Source: Closterium sp. Naga37s-1 (lineage: Eukaryota; Streptophyta; Zygnematophyceae; Desmidiales; Closteriaceae). From it: a DNA stretch of 64,000 nt. Location of the stretch: positions 1,314,501 to 1,378,500 of the forward strand of contig CANJKZ010001116.1 in NCBI GenBank assembly GCA_947471745.1, in the 5' to 3' direction. The first letter of the stretch is position 1. Every line of letters starts with the position of its first letter. Both the position numbers and the translations under genes were made by a program. The notes under the pieces are model-generated. The model was not told the DNA's origin and searched no databases. It worked only from the letters and a program-made list of their open reading frames with translations. Shown one piece after another: positions 1-13,800 of this stretch.

Positions 1-849
1 CGCAATGGGGATAGAATCGGAATACACCCCGCGATAAGTGTCCGCAAACGTGAACAGCTGCTGGGAGCGGTTCAGCAGCAGCGACGAATACGAGGGATCC
101 AGTTTCGCGAACACCAGCGACGCCGACGCCATTGCCGCCGCCGTCTCCCCTGCAACGTCAGACCCCGGCCGCGTCGCGTTCACTCGGTACGCGGTGCGGT
201 CCGTCGTCATGTCCTCGGGCCGCTGCCAGCACAGATCGTCGCTCGGACCGTCGCCTACTTGCACCCAGAGCTCATTCGCGCTCGTGTGCGCTTTAAGGAG
301 GTAATCCGTCCCCCAGCGAATCGCGTCGCGAGCCGCGGAGAGCTGGCCGCCTGAAGCGCCGAGCTGCTGCTGGTAATCGATGGCGGCCCAGGAGAGCAGC
401 GTGAGGGAGAAGGCCAGCGGCAGCCCGTACTTAACGTTCCCCGCGCCGTCATAGTAGCCGCCTACCAAGTCGACCTGCGCGGAAAGAAGAGGGGATGGGA
501 GGGAAAGGGAGAACGGGAAGCAGAGAAGGGGACGGAGAGAACGAAGAGTCGATCAGCGTGAGGGCCGCTGATGGAACAGACGAGAATGATCGATGGGCAG
601 ATAGTATCGCATTCCGTTGTCAAGATCGCAACGCCGCACCTTCTGCGCTTTGCCGTCGGTGAGACCGGAGTCGCCGCGCCACGTCGTCCTGGTCTTGATC
701 GCGGCGCCTGAGAGGTTACCCGACCGTTGGCCGTCGAAGAACAGAAGCGCTTTCGACAACGCATCGCGGTAGTCGGGAGCGGCTGTTACAGTGGCGCTAA
801 CAGCGAGGCAGCTGATGACGAGGATCAGGAGGGCTTCGTGCGCAGGCAT
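1..849 (-). CDS. Glycoside hydrolase family 9 endoglucanase, N-terminal part
   Basis: Exon 1 is 849-640, a GT-AG intron fills 639-475, and exon 2 runs from 474 off the left edge; about 228 residues are visible. I start at the ATG at 849 because it opens directly into a secretion-signal-like hydrophobic stretch ([19 protein letters not shown]). After it come GH9 landmarks in order: [48 protein letters not shown], a [10 protein letters not shown] block and [17 protein letters not shown] followed by [12 protein letters not shown]. Plant GH9 enzymes hydrolyse beta-1,4-glucans of the cell wall, and this one is probably secreted. Oddity: where the family has DAGD, this protein reads D-G-A-G (residues 79-82), so the second Asp, the catalytic base in characterised GH9 enzymes, is absent. 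The C-terminal part, with the catalytic acid, lies outside the window. Family assignment is firm; activity is uncertain. Confidence 0.9.
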
Positions 850-1886
850 AACGAAAAGCGAGGACTGTTGACGCCTTCGAAAAGGTTTTCGGGTCGTCGC
901 TGGCCAGCCTCTACGGGCTCGCGCCCAAAAGGCCGCCATAGGCGCGTCTATAATCACTAGCGGCTGCTGATACTATAATCTATGAACGGCCATTGCGTCC
1001 TGAGTTCCGTACCGTATGCTCCTCCGACGTCCCTGATGTCCAGAACTACCAAAAACCTTGCCTGTCATCTAGGAGACGGTGCTAATGAATTGCCAAAAAC
1101 CGTCACCCTTGACCTTTACCGTACCTCGAATGTATTAAGGCAGCCTCGAAGTTGGTGGGTCACACCCCCCCCTCCATTGTGGCGCGAACTTTTGAATGTT
1201 CTCGCTGCGGGCAGACATGACGTCGTGAGTTCGCATAACAATATTTGTTGTCAGGATGCAAGTGCGAAGGCATCTGATGGCTGACCTTACCCGATCCAAG
1301 CTGCACAAAAATCATTCCTCAGATTGCTTCGGGCGCACAACTGACCGCCCGCCTGCGCCCCTGTCTGATTGGTTCCGGGACACAACAAAGTCCTAACTCC
1401 CTGACCGCGACTCCGTCATATGGTGGGGCTGTGACGGCGAAGGTCAATTCGCGCGAACACTGTAGCCGACACATTTTCTGACGGCGCGATGCTTTGATTG
1501 GGGGGGAGGCAGCCATGGAAAATCTCGATATTGCTCATTCGTTCCGCTATTGATATCCCAAACATGAAGCACACCAAACGCATCCCTTAGAAAAAGTGTA
1601 CTCGTTATAGCTTTATTGCGGAAGTGTGTCTTCACAACAAAGTGAATCACCAAGCTGACTCAGTCCTTCACACATCCTCCACTTCCTCCCCCTTCCCTTA
1701 GCATGATGTCCAGGGTCAGTCAGGCGCCGAACTGCCTCCATGCCTAACCCCTTCCACGGAGTGATATTTACACATTACAGCCTTCGACACCTAAGTCGCT
1801 GCAGAGTCGCTTCCTAAGCCGCCCACTTCGTCCTGTTTAGGATAGTTGGGCCCGTGTCCCTCCTCGCGCTACGTCAGCAAAACCCC
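850..1886. other. Intergenic region between divergent GH9 and AIR carboxylase genes
   Basis: About 1 kb separates the start codons of two divergently transcribed genes, so it must hold both promoters. I see no convincing gene. A G-box-like CACGTGG lies just inside the downstream coding sequence (1911-1917). The open frame of the AIR carboxylase extends upstream to a GTG at 1854, but the first ATG is at 1887. Confidence 0.5.
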
Positions 1887-4800
1887 ATGGCCGCTTCCTC
1901 ACTTGGCTGCCACGTGGCGCTTTACCGAGCTCAACTGCTGACGTCACGCGCCGAAGCTTCCCTTTCAAATCCGTCCCCCGCGTCGATGTCGCGCTGCTTC
2001 GCGCTCCAAAAGCCCTACTCGCGCGTACCGCTCAACCCGCTCACACCCGCGCGCGTCGCGCGACTCGTCCCGCGCGCTCTTGAAGGAGCGGTAATCGCGG
2101 AGGAAGGCGAGAGCTTGAACGGCGGCGTCGTCGCGTTCGACGCGGAAGAAGCGGCGGGAAACGGCGCAGCGGCGATGGCGGAAGATGAGGAGGTGTGGGA
2201 GCGGGAGCCCGAGGGACGCGGAGTTTCCCGCCAAATCGTGGGAGTTTTGGGCGGCGGGCAGCTGGGTCGAATGCTGTGCGAGGCGGCGTCGCCTTTAGGA
2301 ATCAAGGTCGCGGTGCTCGACCCGCTGCCAGACGCGCCGGCTCGTCCAGTGGCGTTCCGCCACGTGGTAGGAAGCTTCCAGGATATGGACACCGTGCGAG
2401 AATTCGCGAAGAAGTGAGTCGATTCCGTCGCGGTAAAGCCTTGTTACAAACATCTGTCGGGTATAACTTATTAGTTCGCGAACAGCGCACAGCTTAGTTC
2501 TCCTTCCCTGTGATATGCAGTCATTCAAGCTCCGTCCGTTCTGTTCTCAAATGCACTCAAACTCGCTGGAAATGTGCCTTGTTCACTTGTCCTCGTTATA
2601 AACAGGAGCGACGTGGTGACGGTGGAGATAGAGCACGTGAACGTGGACGCGCTACAGCACCTGGAGGACGACGACTGCATTGATATCGAACCTAAGCCCT
2701 CCACCATCGGCGTCATTCAGGTAAATTGTGACTGTAACAAGGGTCGAGTGTGACTGTGATGGTCTTTGAGGCACCTCAAACACACTTGGAGGACGACGAC
2801 TGCATTGACATCGAACCCAAGCCCTTTCACCCATTCCGCGTCATCCAAGTGACTGTGACTGTGATCTGTAACGTGACTGTAACCTGTAACGTGACTGTAA
2901 CCTGTAATGTGACCGTATCCAGGTGGTTGCTTCTCTCATCTCTCTCCAACCTCACTCCTATTCATTCCTCACCCCCTCACCTTTCCTTCTCTCCCCGGTC
3001 CCTCAGCCCGGTCCATCACCCCGTCCTTCACCCCGTCCCTCCCCCCGTCCCATCACCGCGTCCGTGACCCCACCAGGACAAGTACCTGCAGAAGGTTCAC
3101 TTCAGGAATCGCGGCGTGCCTCTCCCAGACTTCGTGTCGGTTAGTTGCTCCTTGCCCACTCCTTGCTCTCTACCCTCTCTTTGCTCTGCTTGCCCTCTTT
3201 TTGGCATCTTCTCGCCCTCGTGTTTGCTCTCGCCTCCTTCCCCTCGTCCCCTTCATCTCTTGTTTAGGCCTCACTGAAGCATTGCCTTTTTGCACAAGCA
3301 AGAAAGCATGCATGGTTTGATCTATGCTGCGAATCACAGGGTTGCACATGCACACTGTACATCTCGTAACGTGTTTCATGATACCTGTCATCTCATGTCA
3401 CATCACTTGCCTTGCCTCGTCGTTTGCCCCATCGTGATCCCTGTTCTGTGCCCCATCCTCTGCATTGCCATCAGGTGTGCACCGGACATTACAGCACGGA
3501 TTCGTTTCCTCATCCCACTTTTTAGACGTCTCAACTATTAGCCCACACCACGCCCCCATCCAATGCCTTGCCGTGCCATCAGATACCAGATATGGCTGCA
3601 GCGGAGGAGACTTTTGAGGCGCCTCAAAAGTAGACATAAGCCCACACCACGCCCCGATCCAATACCTTGCCATTCCAACAGATACCAGATATGGCGGCAG
3701 CGGAGGCGGCAGGGGAGGAATTCTCCTACCCCTTCATGCTCAAGAGCCGCAAGAACGCGTACGACGGCCGCGGCAACGCTGTTGTGAACTCACAAGAAGA
3801 CATCGAGCAAGCTGTCGCAGGTGTGTGGGTCGTAGCAGTTTTTGTTTTTTTTTGTGATTTTTTGTTGCAAGCGAGTCTTTGGAAGCTTTGGCAGGTCAGC
3901 TTAAACCCTAACTGGGCGTTTGAGCTCTAGCATCCTGGTTTCAGCACACAGGGCCACAAGGTGTAGAATTGCTTTGAGCGGTAGGACTATCTGCTCCTTT
4001 CTGCTTCCTCGTTTCCTCACAGACTGCCTTGCTTTCTGGCTATGCCATTCCGTTGTGCCACCCTCACAGACCTGGGGGGCTTTGAGCGAGGGCTGTATGC
4101 TGAGAAGTGGGCTCCCTTCACCAAGGTGAGGAGGCCTGTGCGCACTGCTTCTCTTCTCTCTGCACTGCATTTGAGTCGACTAAAAAGCGAGGGCTGTATG
4201 CTGAGAAGTGGGCTCCCTTCACCAAGGTGAGTGAGGCCTGTGTGCACTGCTTCTCTTGAGGCGCCTCAAAACCGCGAGAAATGAGACGACTTTTGAAGCG
4301 CCTAAAAAATGTATGCTGAGAAGTGGGCTCCCTTCACCAAGGTCAGGCCTGTGTGCACTGCTTCTCTTCTCTCTGCACTGCTTCTCTTCTCTCTGCACTG
4401 CTTCTCTTCTCTCTGCACTGCTTCTCTTCTCTCTGCACTGCTTCTCTTCTCTCTGCACTTTGTTGTAATCGCTACGATGAAGCACATGTGAAATACGGCT
4501 GCATTCTGTTGATGGGTATGCTTCACAGCCATGCTCGTTTGCACGTGTTTGAGGCGCCTCAAAACCCATGTCGGTTACGTACGGCCGTATTCTGCTGTTG
4601 CGTATGCTTCACAATTATGCTCGTGTGTACGTGGCGTGGCAGGAGTTGGCAGTGATGGTGGCAAGAGGGCGGGACGGGGAGATCAAGAGCTTCCCTGTTG
4701 TCGAGACCACCCACCGGTGAGCGGTGATGAGCGGTGGTGAGAGGTGGTGAGTGTTAGTGAGGGGTGAGAGGCTGTGAGAGATGAAGGACAAGGGAGAACA

Positions 4801-7800
4801 ATTTGAAGGGCAGCCGAATTCACCTCGATTTGAAGCTTCTACTTATATCATCTGCCTCCTCCTGCTTCCCCTGTCCTCTTCCCTGCCGCCCGCCCCTGAG
4901 CTCATTAGAGACAACATCTGCAACACAGTGGTCGTGCCGGCCGGTGTGCCGCCCGCAGTGCAGCAGCAGGCGCTGCGAGTGGCCGAGCTGGCGATCGGCT
5001 CGCTCGCCGGGGCGGGCGTTTTTGGCGTGGAGCTGTTCCTGATGGACGGCGACTCCGTCCTACTCAACGAGGTGGCGCCGCGGCCGCACAACAGCGGGCA
5101 CTACAGCATAGAGGCGTGCCACGTGTCGCAGTACGAGCAGCACCTCAGGGCGGTGCTGGGGCTGCCCCTTGGAGACCCCTCGCTCAAGGTCGGCGCTGCT
5201 GCTATGGTCAACATCCTGGGCGAGGCTGATGTGAGTGTGGCTGTTCTGAGTGTGGGGTGGGCGGGGAGATGGGGAAAGGGGAGCGGGGCTGGTGGGGTTG
5301 GGGTTCTGGTGCTCTCCGCGGCGGCACAACAGTAGGCTCTACAGCATATGCGCGCCGTGCTGGGGCTGCATCTCGTTGACCCCTCCGTTAATGTTGGCGG
5401 CGCGCTGTTAACATTGGCGGTGCTGCTGTGGGCAACATCCTGGGGGAGGCCGATGTGAGTGTGGGTGGGAGGGGGGTGATGAGAGAGAGGGTTGGGGGAG
5501 AGAGGGTCGGCATAGTTTGTTTTGAAGGGTTTCCCAAGCCTATGCTAATTGGCAGCTCAATCATGCCCCGCTTCTTTCAACGTTGCTTGCCTACCCTCCC
5601 ATCTCCTGCTTCTCATCTCCCGCTTCTCATCTCCCGCTTCTCATCTCCCGCTTCTCATCTCCCGCTTCTCATCTCCCGCTTCTCATCTCCCGCTTCTCAT
5701 CTCCCGCTTCTCATCTCCCGCTTCTCATCTCCCGCTTCTCATCTCCCGCTTCTCATCTCCCGCTTCTCATCTCCCGCTTCTCATCTCCCGCTTCTCATCT
5801 CCCGCTTCTCATCTCCCGCTTCTCATCTCCCGCTTCTCATCTCCCGCTTCTCATCTCCCGCTTCTCATCTCCCGCTTCTCATCTCCCGCTTCTCATCTCC
5901 CGCTTCTCATCTCCCGCTTCTCATCTCCCGCTTCTCATCTCCCGCTTCTCATCTCCCGCTTCTCATCTCCCGCTTCTCATCTCCCGCTTCTCATCTCCCG
6001 CTTCTCATCTCCCGCTTCTCATCTCCCGCTTCTCATCTCCCGCCTCTTGCCTCCTGCCTTCTGCCATGTGGTGCATCCCCTCTCAGGGCGATGAGGGCTT
6101 TGAGATATCGCAGGCCATTCTGAAGCAGGCGCTGGTGGTGCCGGGGGCGTCCATCCACTGGTACGACAAGTCAGGTCAGTGCTTCATGTAAGAAGATCTG
6201 GTCAGTCATTGCTTATGTGGCGAATCAGTTCATTCAATCACTGCTCATATGTCTTCCCCCTTCCCTTCCTTCCCCCACCCTCCCTCCCTCCGTCCCTCTT
6301 TCTCCCCCCCTTCCCCCCCTCCCATTCGCTCCCTCTTCCCTCCCCCAGTGTTCCTTCTCGTTTTGTTCCCTGCACATCACCCACTCTCGCTCCCCCTCTC
6401 CTTTTTCACTCCACCTCCCCCTTCCCCCACGTCCCTCCCCGCTCCCTTCACCCCTCTGCCTTCCCCACCTCAAGAAATGCTGGGCTAAGCGCAAGATGGG
6501 GCATGTGACGGTGGTGGTGCCAACAGCACTCCCCTTTCCCTGCTCCTCGCCCCTTCGCCCCTCATCTTCCTCCTCACCTCCCTCTTTCCACCTCCGTCCC
6601 CCCGCTTTCCCCCTCCAGACATGCGCACCAAGCGCAAGATGGGGCATGTGACGGTGGTGGCACCAAATGCACGTTCTCTCCCTGCTCCTTCGCTTCTTCC
6701 TCTCCTTCCACCTCCTTCCGCCTCCCCTTCCCCCCTTGCCCCTGCCAGACATGCGCGCCAAGCGCAAGATGGGGCATGTGACGGTGGTGGCGCCGACGGT
6801 GCAGGAGGCAGTGAGGCGAATCAACGCCATCGTGCCACAAGCCATGGGGGATGGGCAGGCCGGGGACGGACAAGGTGAGCAGGGGTTGGGAGAGGTGTGG
6901 GATATGGGGTGGTGGGCAGGAGAAGGAGAGTGGTGGAGAGGGAAGGGGGTGGTGGGGAGGGGAATGGGGGAATGGTGGTGTTGGTAATGCCTTAAGTGAA
7001 GCCGGTTGCATGCATTGCACTATCTTCCGTCGTACCACAAGCCATGGGAGATGGGCAGGCAGGGGACGGGTGAGGTGAGGAGGGGTTGGTTGGGAGTGGT
7101 GAAGAGGGGTTGGGAGAGATGAGCAAGGATACGGGGCGGTGGTGCATGGTAGGGGAGTGTGTAGGGGAAAGGGAGTGGCAGATAGGGGAAGGGGAGTGAA
7201 TGGCTCTACCAGCTATGATGTTTTCTCGTCATATGTGTTTCCAGCTCCCGGGTGGAAATATCAAAGGTACCTCTCTCCGCCCTCTTACCCCCTCTCAATC
7301 CTTCTCACTCCCTCTTATTCCCTTGCACCTAACCTTCTGCAGCGCCACAGGTGGCGATCATAATGGGGGCAGTGACTCGGACCTGCCCGTCATGAAGGGC
7401 GCGGCTCAAATCCACTTGTCCGCTTGCCCCCTCTTGCCCCTCTCTCCCCCGCTCGCCCCTCTCGCCCTCCCTTGCTTGTCCATCACTCTGCAGGCCCCCT
7501 GGTAGCGATCATAATGGGGGCAGTGACTCGGACCTGCCAGTCATGAAGGGCGCTAAGCTAATCCTTCCATCCTACCCTCCCTCTCTCCTCTTTCTCTCCC
7601 GGTCACACCTAATCGCTCGTCCCTCACAATGCAGCGCCACAGGTGGCGATCATAATGGGCAGTGACTCGGACCTGCCGGTCATGAAGGGTGCGGCTCAAA
7701 TCCTCGACTTCTTCCAAGTGCCCTTCGAGGTGAGCGCTGTGAGGTGAGCGGTGCATGGTAGGCATGAGTGATGGCTTGATTTGAGGACTCGGCTCTACGC

Positions 7801-10800
7801 CTCCTCCCATTGCGTCTTCACTCCTCTCCCTTAGGCCCCCCAAACATACTGCTTCCAGCTGACCATAGCGTCGGCGCACATCACATCACACGTGACTGTG
7901 TCGCTTCTCCACTCTTGCCCACCCTCCCTCCCCACGTCACCCCCCTCACCCCCTCATTGGTTCCTCGCGCCGTCACTGTTGAACATTCCCACCTTCCATC
8001 CACACGTTCTGCCTGAATCCCCTCCCCCTTTACACCCCCATCCCACTCTCCCCCCCCCACCCCCTCTCCTCCCCCGGACCAGCTGACCATAGTGTCGGCT
8101 CATCGCACACCTGATCGCATGTTCTCATTTGCCCAGTCGGCACACACACGCGGCATCCGAGTCATCATTGCTGGCGCTGGCGGTGCCGCCCACCTGCCAG
8201 GTGAAAACAACAGAGCAGTGGCAATCCTGCATCTATTCCCCTCCTCTCGGCCCCTCGTCCTCCTCCCCAACGCGCCTTCCTCTTGCCACCCTTCTCTATC
8301 CTCGTCATTTCTCCTGTACGCTGCGCCAGCACGCCACCTCACATTTCTTTGCACTAAAAAAGAACCGTTCAGCCCCCAATCTGAAACACTACTTGTAATT
8401 TCTCCCCCACCAACCCCAGCATCAACCTTCAACCCATCCAGGCACTCTCGAGGCGACTCAAAGAACAATCCCAAGTATAACCCCTTCCCCCCCTCTTCCC
8501 TCTCCCTCTTCTGCATGCCCATTCCCCTCTTCCCTCTCCCCTCCCTCCACCAACCACCAGGCATGGTAGCATCAATGTCCCCTCTCCCTGTGATAGGAGT
8601 ACCAGTCAAGGGCTCGGCCCTGGGTGGCATGGACTCACTTCTCTCCATCGTTCAGGTTAGTCGTGGAAAAACTGCTTCCGCTTCTGGTTACAGTGAGGAC
8701 TAAAGTGCAGGGTAAAAATCTGGCAGTATAGCTTGGTGTGCCATTTCTTACTACTGATCTTGTCTGAACTCAAATTTTATCGAATTAATATCCACCAGCT
8801 TTTGAGTAAACTCACACTGTTGTTGACTGCTTTCCTCCTCCACTTCCTAACACACGTCCCTCTTTCTTCCTTGTCTGTTTCTCCTGTCCAATCACCAGAT
8901 GCCACGTGGCATTCCAGTGGCCACAGTGGCAATCAACAATGCAGTCAACGCTGCTCTGCTTGCTGTGCGCATGCTGGGAGCGTCCGATCCCGCCCTCCTC
9001 GACCGGTACGAGCTCCCTTAGGCATGAGCATTCTCATTCCCTCACAAATTGGCATGCTGACATACTCTCACCCTGCCCTTTCCCTCCCATATGAGTTTGG
9101 TCTGTATGCATGCTCTCAAGTGTCCTGGTGTGTCCGAGTGTGCTTGACGGGCAGGGATACCTTTTGTTCTCGAGGTGGGGCATTCCTTCCTTCCACACAC
9201 CCCACCCCTTCCCGCGCCACCATCGCAGCATGGTTGCGTACGAGAAGGGCCTAGAGGGCATGGTGCTGGAGAAGGCAGGGCCAATCCCCTTGTGCTCACC
9301 ATCTCTGTCTTTCCTTCACCTCCATTTCCCTTCCACTCGTAACCTCCATTTCCCTTCCACTCGTAACCTCCATTTCCCTTCCACTCGTAACCTCCATTTC
9401 CCTTCCACTCGTAACCTCCATTTCCCTTCCACTCGTAACCTCCATTTCCCTTCCACTCGTAACCTCCATTTCCCTTCCACTCGTAACCTCCATTTCCCTT
9501 CCACTCGTAACCTCCATTTCCCTTCCACTCGTAACCTCCATTTCCCTTCCACTCGTAACCTCCATTTCCCTTCCACTCGTAACCTCCATTTCCCTTCCAC
9601 TCGTAACCTCCATTTCCCTTCCACTCGTAACCTCCATTTCCCTTCCACTCGTAACCTCCATTTCCCTTCCACTCGTAACCTCCATTTCCCTTCCACTCGT
9701 AACCTCCATTTCCCTTCCACTCGTAACCTCCATTTCCCTTCCACTCGTAACCTCCATTTCCCTTCCACTCGTAACCTCCATTTCCCTTCCACTCGTAACC
9801 TCCATTTCCCTTCCACTCGTAACCTCCATTTCCCTTCCACTCGTAACCTCCATTTCCCTTCCACTCGTAACCTCCATTTCCCTTCCACTCGTAACCTCCA
9901 TTTCCCTTCCACTCGTAACCTCCATTTCCCTTCCACTCGTAACCTCCATTTCCCTTCCACTCGTAACCTCCATTTCCCTTCCACTCGTAACCTCCATTTC
10001 CCTTCCACTCGTAACCTCCATTTCCCTTCCACTCGTAACCTCCATTTCCCTTCCACTCGTAACCTCCATTTCCCTTCCACTCGTAACCTCCATTTCCCTT
10101 CCACTCGTAACCTCCATTTCCCTTCCACTCGTAACCTCCATTTCCCTTCCACTCGTAACCTCCATTTCCCTTCCACTCGTAACCTCCATTTCCCTTCCAC
10201 TCGTAACCTCCATTTCCCTTCCACTCGTAACCTCCATTTCCCTTCCACTCGTAACCTCCATTTCCCTTCCACTCGTAACCTCCATTTCCCTTCCACTCGT
10301 AACCTCCATTTCCCTTCCACTCGTAACCTCCATTTCCCTTCCACTCGTAACCTCCATTTCCCTTCCACTCGTAACCTCCATTTCCCTTCCACTCGTAACC
10401 TCCATTTCCCTTCCACTCGTAACCTCCATTTCCCTTCCACTCGTAACCTCCATTTCCCTTCCACTCGTAACCTCCATTTCCCTTCCACTCGTAACCTCCA
10501 TTTCCCTTCCACTCGTAACCTCCATTTCCCTTCCACTCGTAACCTCCATTTCCCTTCCACTCGTAACCTCCATTTCCCTTCCACTCGTAACCTCCATTTC
10601 CCTTCCACTCGTAACCTCCATTTCCCTTCCACTCGTAACCTCCATTTCCCTTCCACTCGTAACCTCCATTTCCCTTCCACTCGTAACCTCCATTTCCCTT
10701 CCACTCGTAACCTCCATTTCCCTTCCACTCGTAACCTCCATTTCCCTTCCACTCGTAACCTCCATTTCCCTTCCACTCGTAACCTCCATTTCCCTTCCAC

Positions 10801-13800
10801 TCGTAACCTCCATTTCCCTTCCACTCGTAACCTCCATTTCCCTTCCACTCGTAACCTCCATTTCCCTTCCACTCGTAACCTCCATTTCCCTTCCACTCGT
10901 AACCTCCATTTCCCTTCCACTCGTAACCTCCATTTCCCTTCCACTCGTAACCTCCATTTCCCTTCCACTCGTAACCTCCATGTCCCTTCCACTCGTAACC
11001 TCCATTTCATTTCCCTTCCACTCGTAACCTCCATTTCCCTTCCACTCGTAACCTCCATTTCCCTTCCACTCGTAACCTCCATTTCCCTTCCACTCGTAAC
11101 CTCCATTTCCCTTCCACTCGTAACCTCCATTTCCCTTCCACTCGTAACCTCCATTTCCCTTCCACTCGTAACCTCCATTTCCCTTCCACTCGTAACCTCC
11201 ATTTCCCTTCCACTCGTAACCTCCATTTCCCTTCCACTCGTAACCTCCATTTCCCTTCCACTCGTAACCTCCATTTCCCTTCCACTCGTAACCTCCATTT
11301 CCCTTCCACTCGTAACCTCCATTTCCCTTCCACTCGTAACCTCCATTTCCCTTCCACTCGTAACCTCCATTTCCCTTCCACTCGTAACCTCCATTTCCCT
11401 TCCACTCGTAACCTCCATATTTCCCTTCCACTCGTAACCTCCATTTCCCTTCCACTCGTAACCTCCATTTCCCTTCCACTCGTAACCTCCATTTCCCTTC
11501 CACTCGTAACCTCCATTTCCCTTCCACTCGTAACCTCCATTTCCCTTCCACTCGTAACCTCCATTTCCCTTCCACTCGTAACCTCCATTTCCCTTCCACT
11601 CGTAACCTCCATTTCCCTTCCACTCGTAACCTCCATTTCCCTTCCACTCGTAACCTCCATTTCCCTTCCACTCGTAACCTCCATTTCCCTTCCACTCGTA
11701 ACCTCCATTTCCCTTCCACTCGTAACCTCCATTTCCCTTCCACTCGTAACCTCCATTTCCCTTCCACTCGTAACCTCCATTTCCCTTCCACTCGTAACCT
11801 CCATTTCCCTTCCACTCGTAACCTCCATTTCCCTTCCACTCGTAACCTCCATTTCCCTTCCACTCGTAACCTCCATTTCCCTTCCACTCGTAACCTCCAT
11901 TTCCCTTCCACTCGTAACCTCCATTTCCCTTCCACTCGTAACCTCCATTTCCCTTCCACTCGTAACCTCCATTTCCCTTCCACTCGTAACCTCCATTTCC
12001 CTTCCACTCGTAACCTCCATTTCCCTTCCACTCGTAACCTCCATTTCCCTTCCACTCGTAACCTCCATTTCCCTTCCACTCGTAACCTCCATTTCCCTTC
12101 CACTCGTAACCTCCATTTCCCTTCCACTCGTAACCTCCATTTCCCTTCCACTCGTAACCTCCATTTCCCTTCCACTCGTAACCTCCATTTCCCTTCCACT
12201 CGTAACCTCCATTTCCCTTCCACTCGTAACCTCCATTTCCCTTCCACTCGTAACCTCCATTTCCCTTCCACTCGTAACCTCCATTTCCCTTCCACTCGTA
12301 ACCTCCATTTCCCTTCCACTCGTAACCTCCATTTCCCTTCCACTCGTAACCTCCATTTCCCTTCCACTCGTAACCTCCATTTCCCTTCCACTCGTAACCT
12401 CCATTTCCCTTCCACTCGTAACCTCCATTTCCCTTCCACTCGTAACCTCCATTTCCCTTCCACTCGTAACCTCCATTTCCCTTCCACTCGTAACCTCCAT
12501 TTCCCTTCCACTCGTAACCTCCATTTCCCTTCCACTCGTAACCTCCATTTCCCTTCCACTCGTAACCTCCATTTCCCTTCCACTCGTAACCTCCATTTCC
12601 CTTCCACTCGTAACCTCCATTTCCCTTCCACTCGTAACCTCCATTTCCCTTCCACTCGTAACCTCCATTTCCCTTCCACTCGTAACCTCCATTTCCCTTC
12701 CACTCGTAACCTCCATTTCCCTTCCACTCGTAACCTCCATTTCCCTTCCACTCGTAACCTCCATTTCCCTTCCACTCGTAACCTCCATTTCCCTTCCACT
12801 CGTAACCTCCATTTCCCTTCCACTCGTAACCTCCATTTCCCTTCCACTCGTAACCTCCATTTCCCTTCCACTCGTAACCTCCATTTCCCTTCCACTCGTA
12901 ACCTCCATTTCCCTTCCACTCGTAACCTCCATTTCCCTTCCACTCGTAACCTCCATTTCCCTTCCACTCGTAACCTCCATTTCCCTTCCACTCGTAACCT
13001 CCATTTCCCTTCCACTCGTAACCTCCATTTCCCTTCCACTCGTAACCTCCATTTCCCTTCCACTCGTAACCTCCATTTCCCTTCCACTCGTAACCTCCAT
13101 TTCCCTTCCACTCGTAACCTCCATTTCCCTTCCACTCGTAACCTCCATTTCCCTTCCACTCGTAACCTCCATTTCCCTTCCACTCGTAACCTCCATTTCC
13201 CTTCCACTCGTAACCTCCATTTCCCTTCCACTCGTAACCTCCATTTCCCTTCCACTCGTAACCTCCATTTCCCTTCCACTCGTAACCTCCATTTCCCTTC
13301 CACTCGTAACCTCCATTTCCCTTCCACTCGTAACCTCCATTTCCCTTCCACTCGTAACCTCCATTTCCCTTCCACTCGTAACCTCCATTTCCCTTCCACT
13401 CGTAACCTCCATTTCCCTTCCACTCGTAACCTCCATTTCCCTTCCACTCGTAACCTCCATTTCCCTTCCACTCGTAACCTCCATTTCCCTTCCACTCGTA
13501 ACCTCCATTTCCCTTCCACTCGTAACCTCCATTTCCCTTCCACTCGTAACCTCCATTTCCCTTCCACTCGTAACCTCCATTTCCCTTCCACTCGTAACCT
13601 CCATTTCCCTTCCACTCGTAACCTCCATTTCCCTTCCACTCGTAACCTCCATTTCCCTTCCACTCGTAACCTCCATTTCCCTTCCACTCGTAACCTCCAT
13701 TTCCCTTCCACTCGTAACCTCCATTTCCCTTCCACTCCTAACCTCCATTTCCCTTCCACTCGTCTCCACTCCTCCCTACTTATCCTCCCTCCTCCCTTGC

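Noticed and set aside
3290..3541. Small ORF in intron 3 of the AIR carboxylase gene
   Set aside because: It lies wholly within an intron between confirmed exons and resembles no protein.
5428..6191. Three overlapping Ser/Leu/Pro-rich ORFs in intron 7
   Set aside because: They are the three frames of a 14-bp tandem repeat.
9319..13762. CRISPR-like regular array
   Set aside because: Units are contiguous with no unique spacers, and the sequence is eukaryotic intron.
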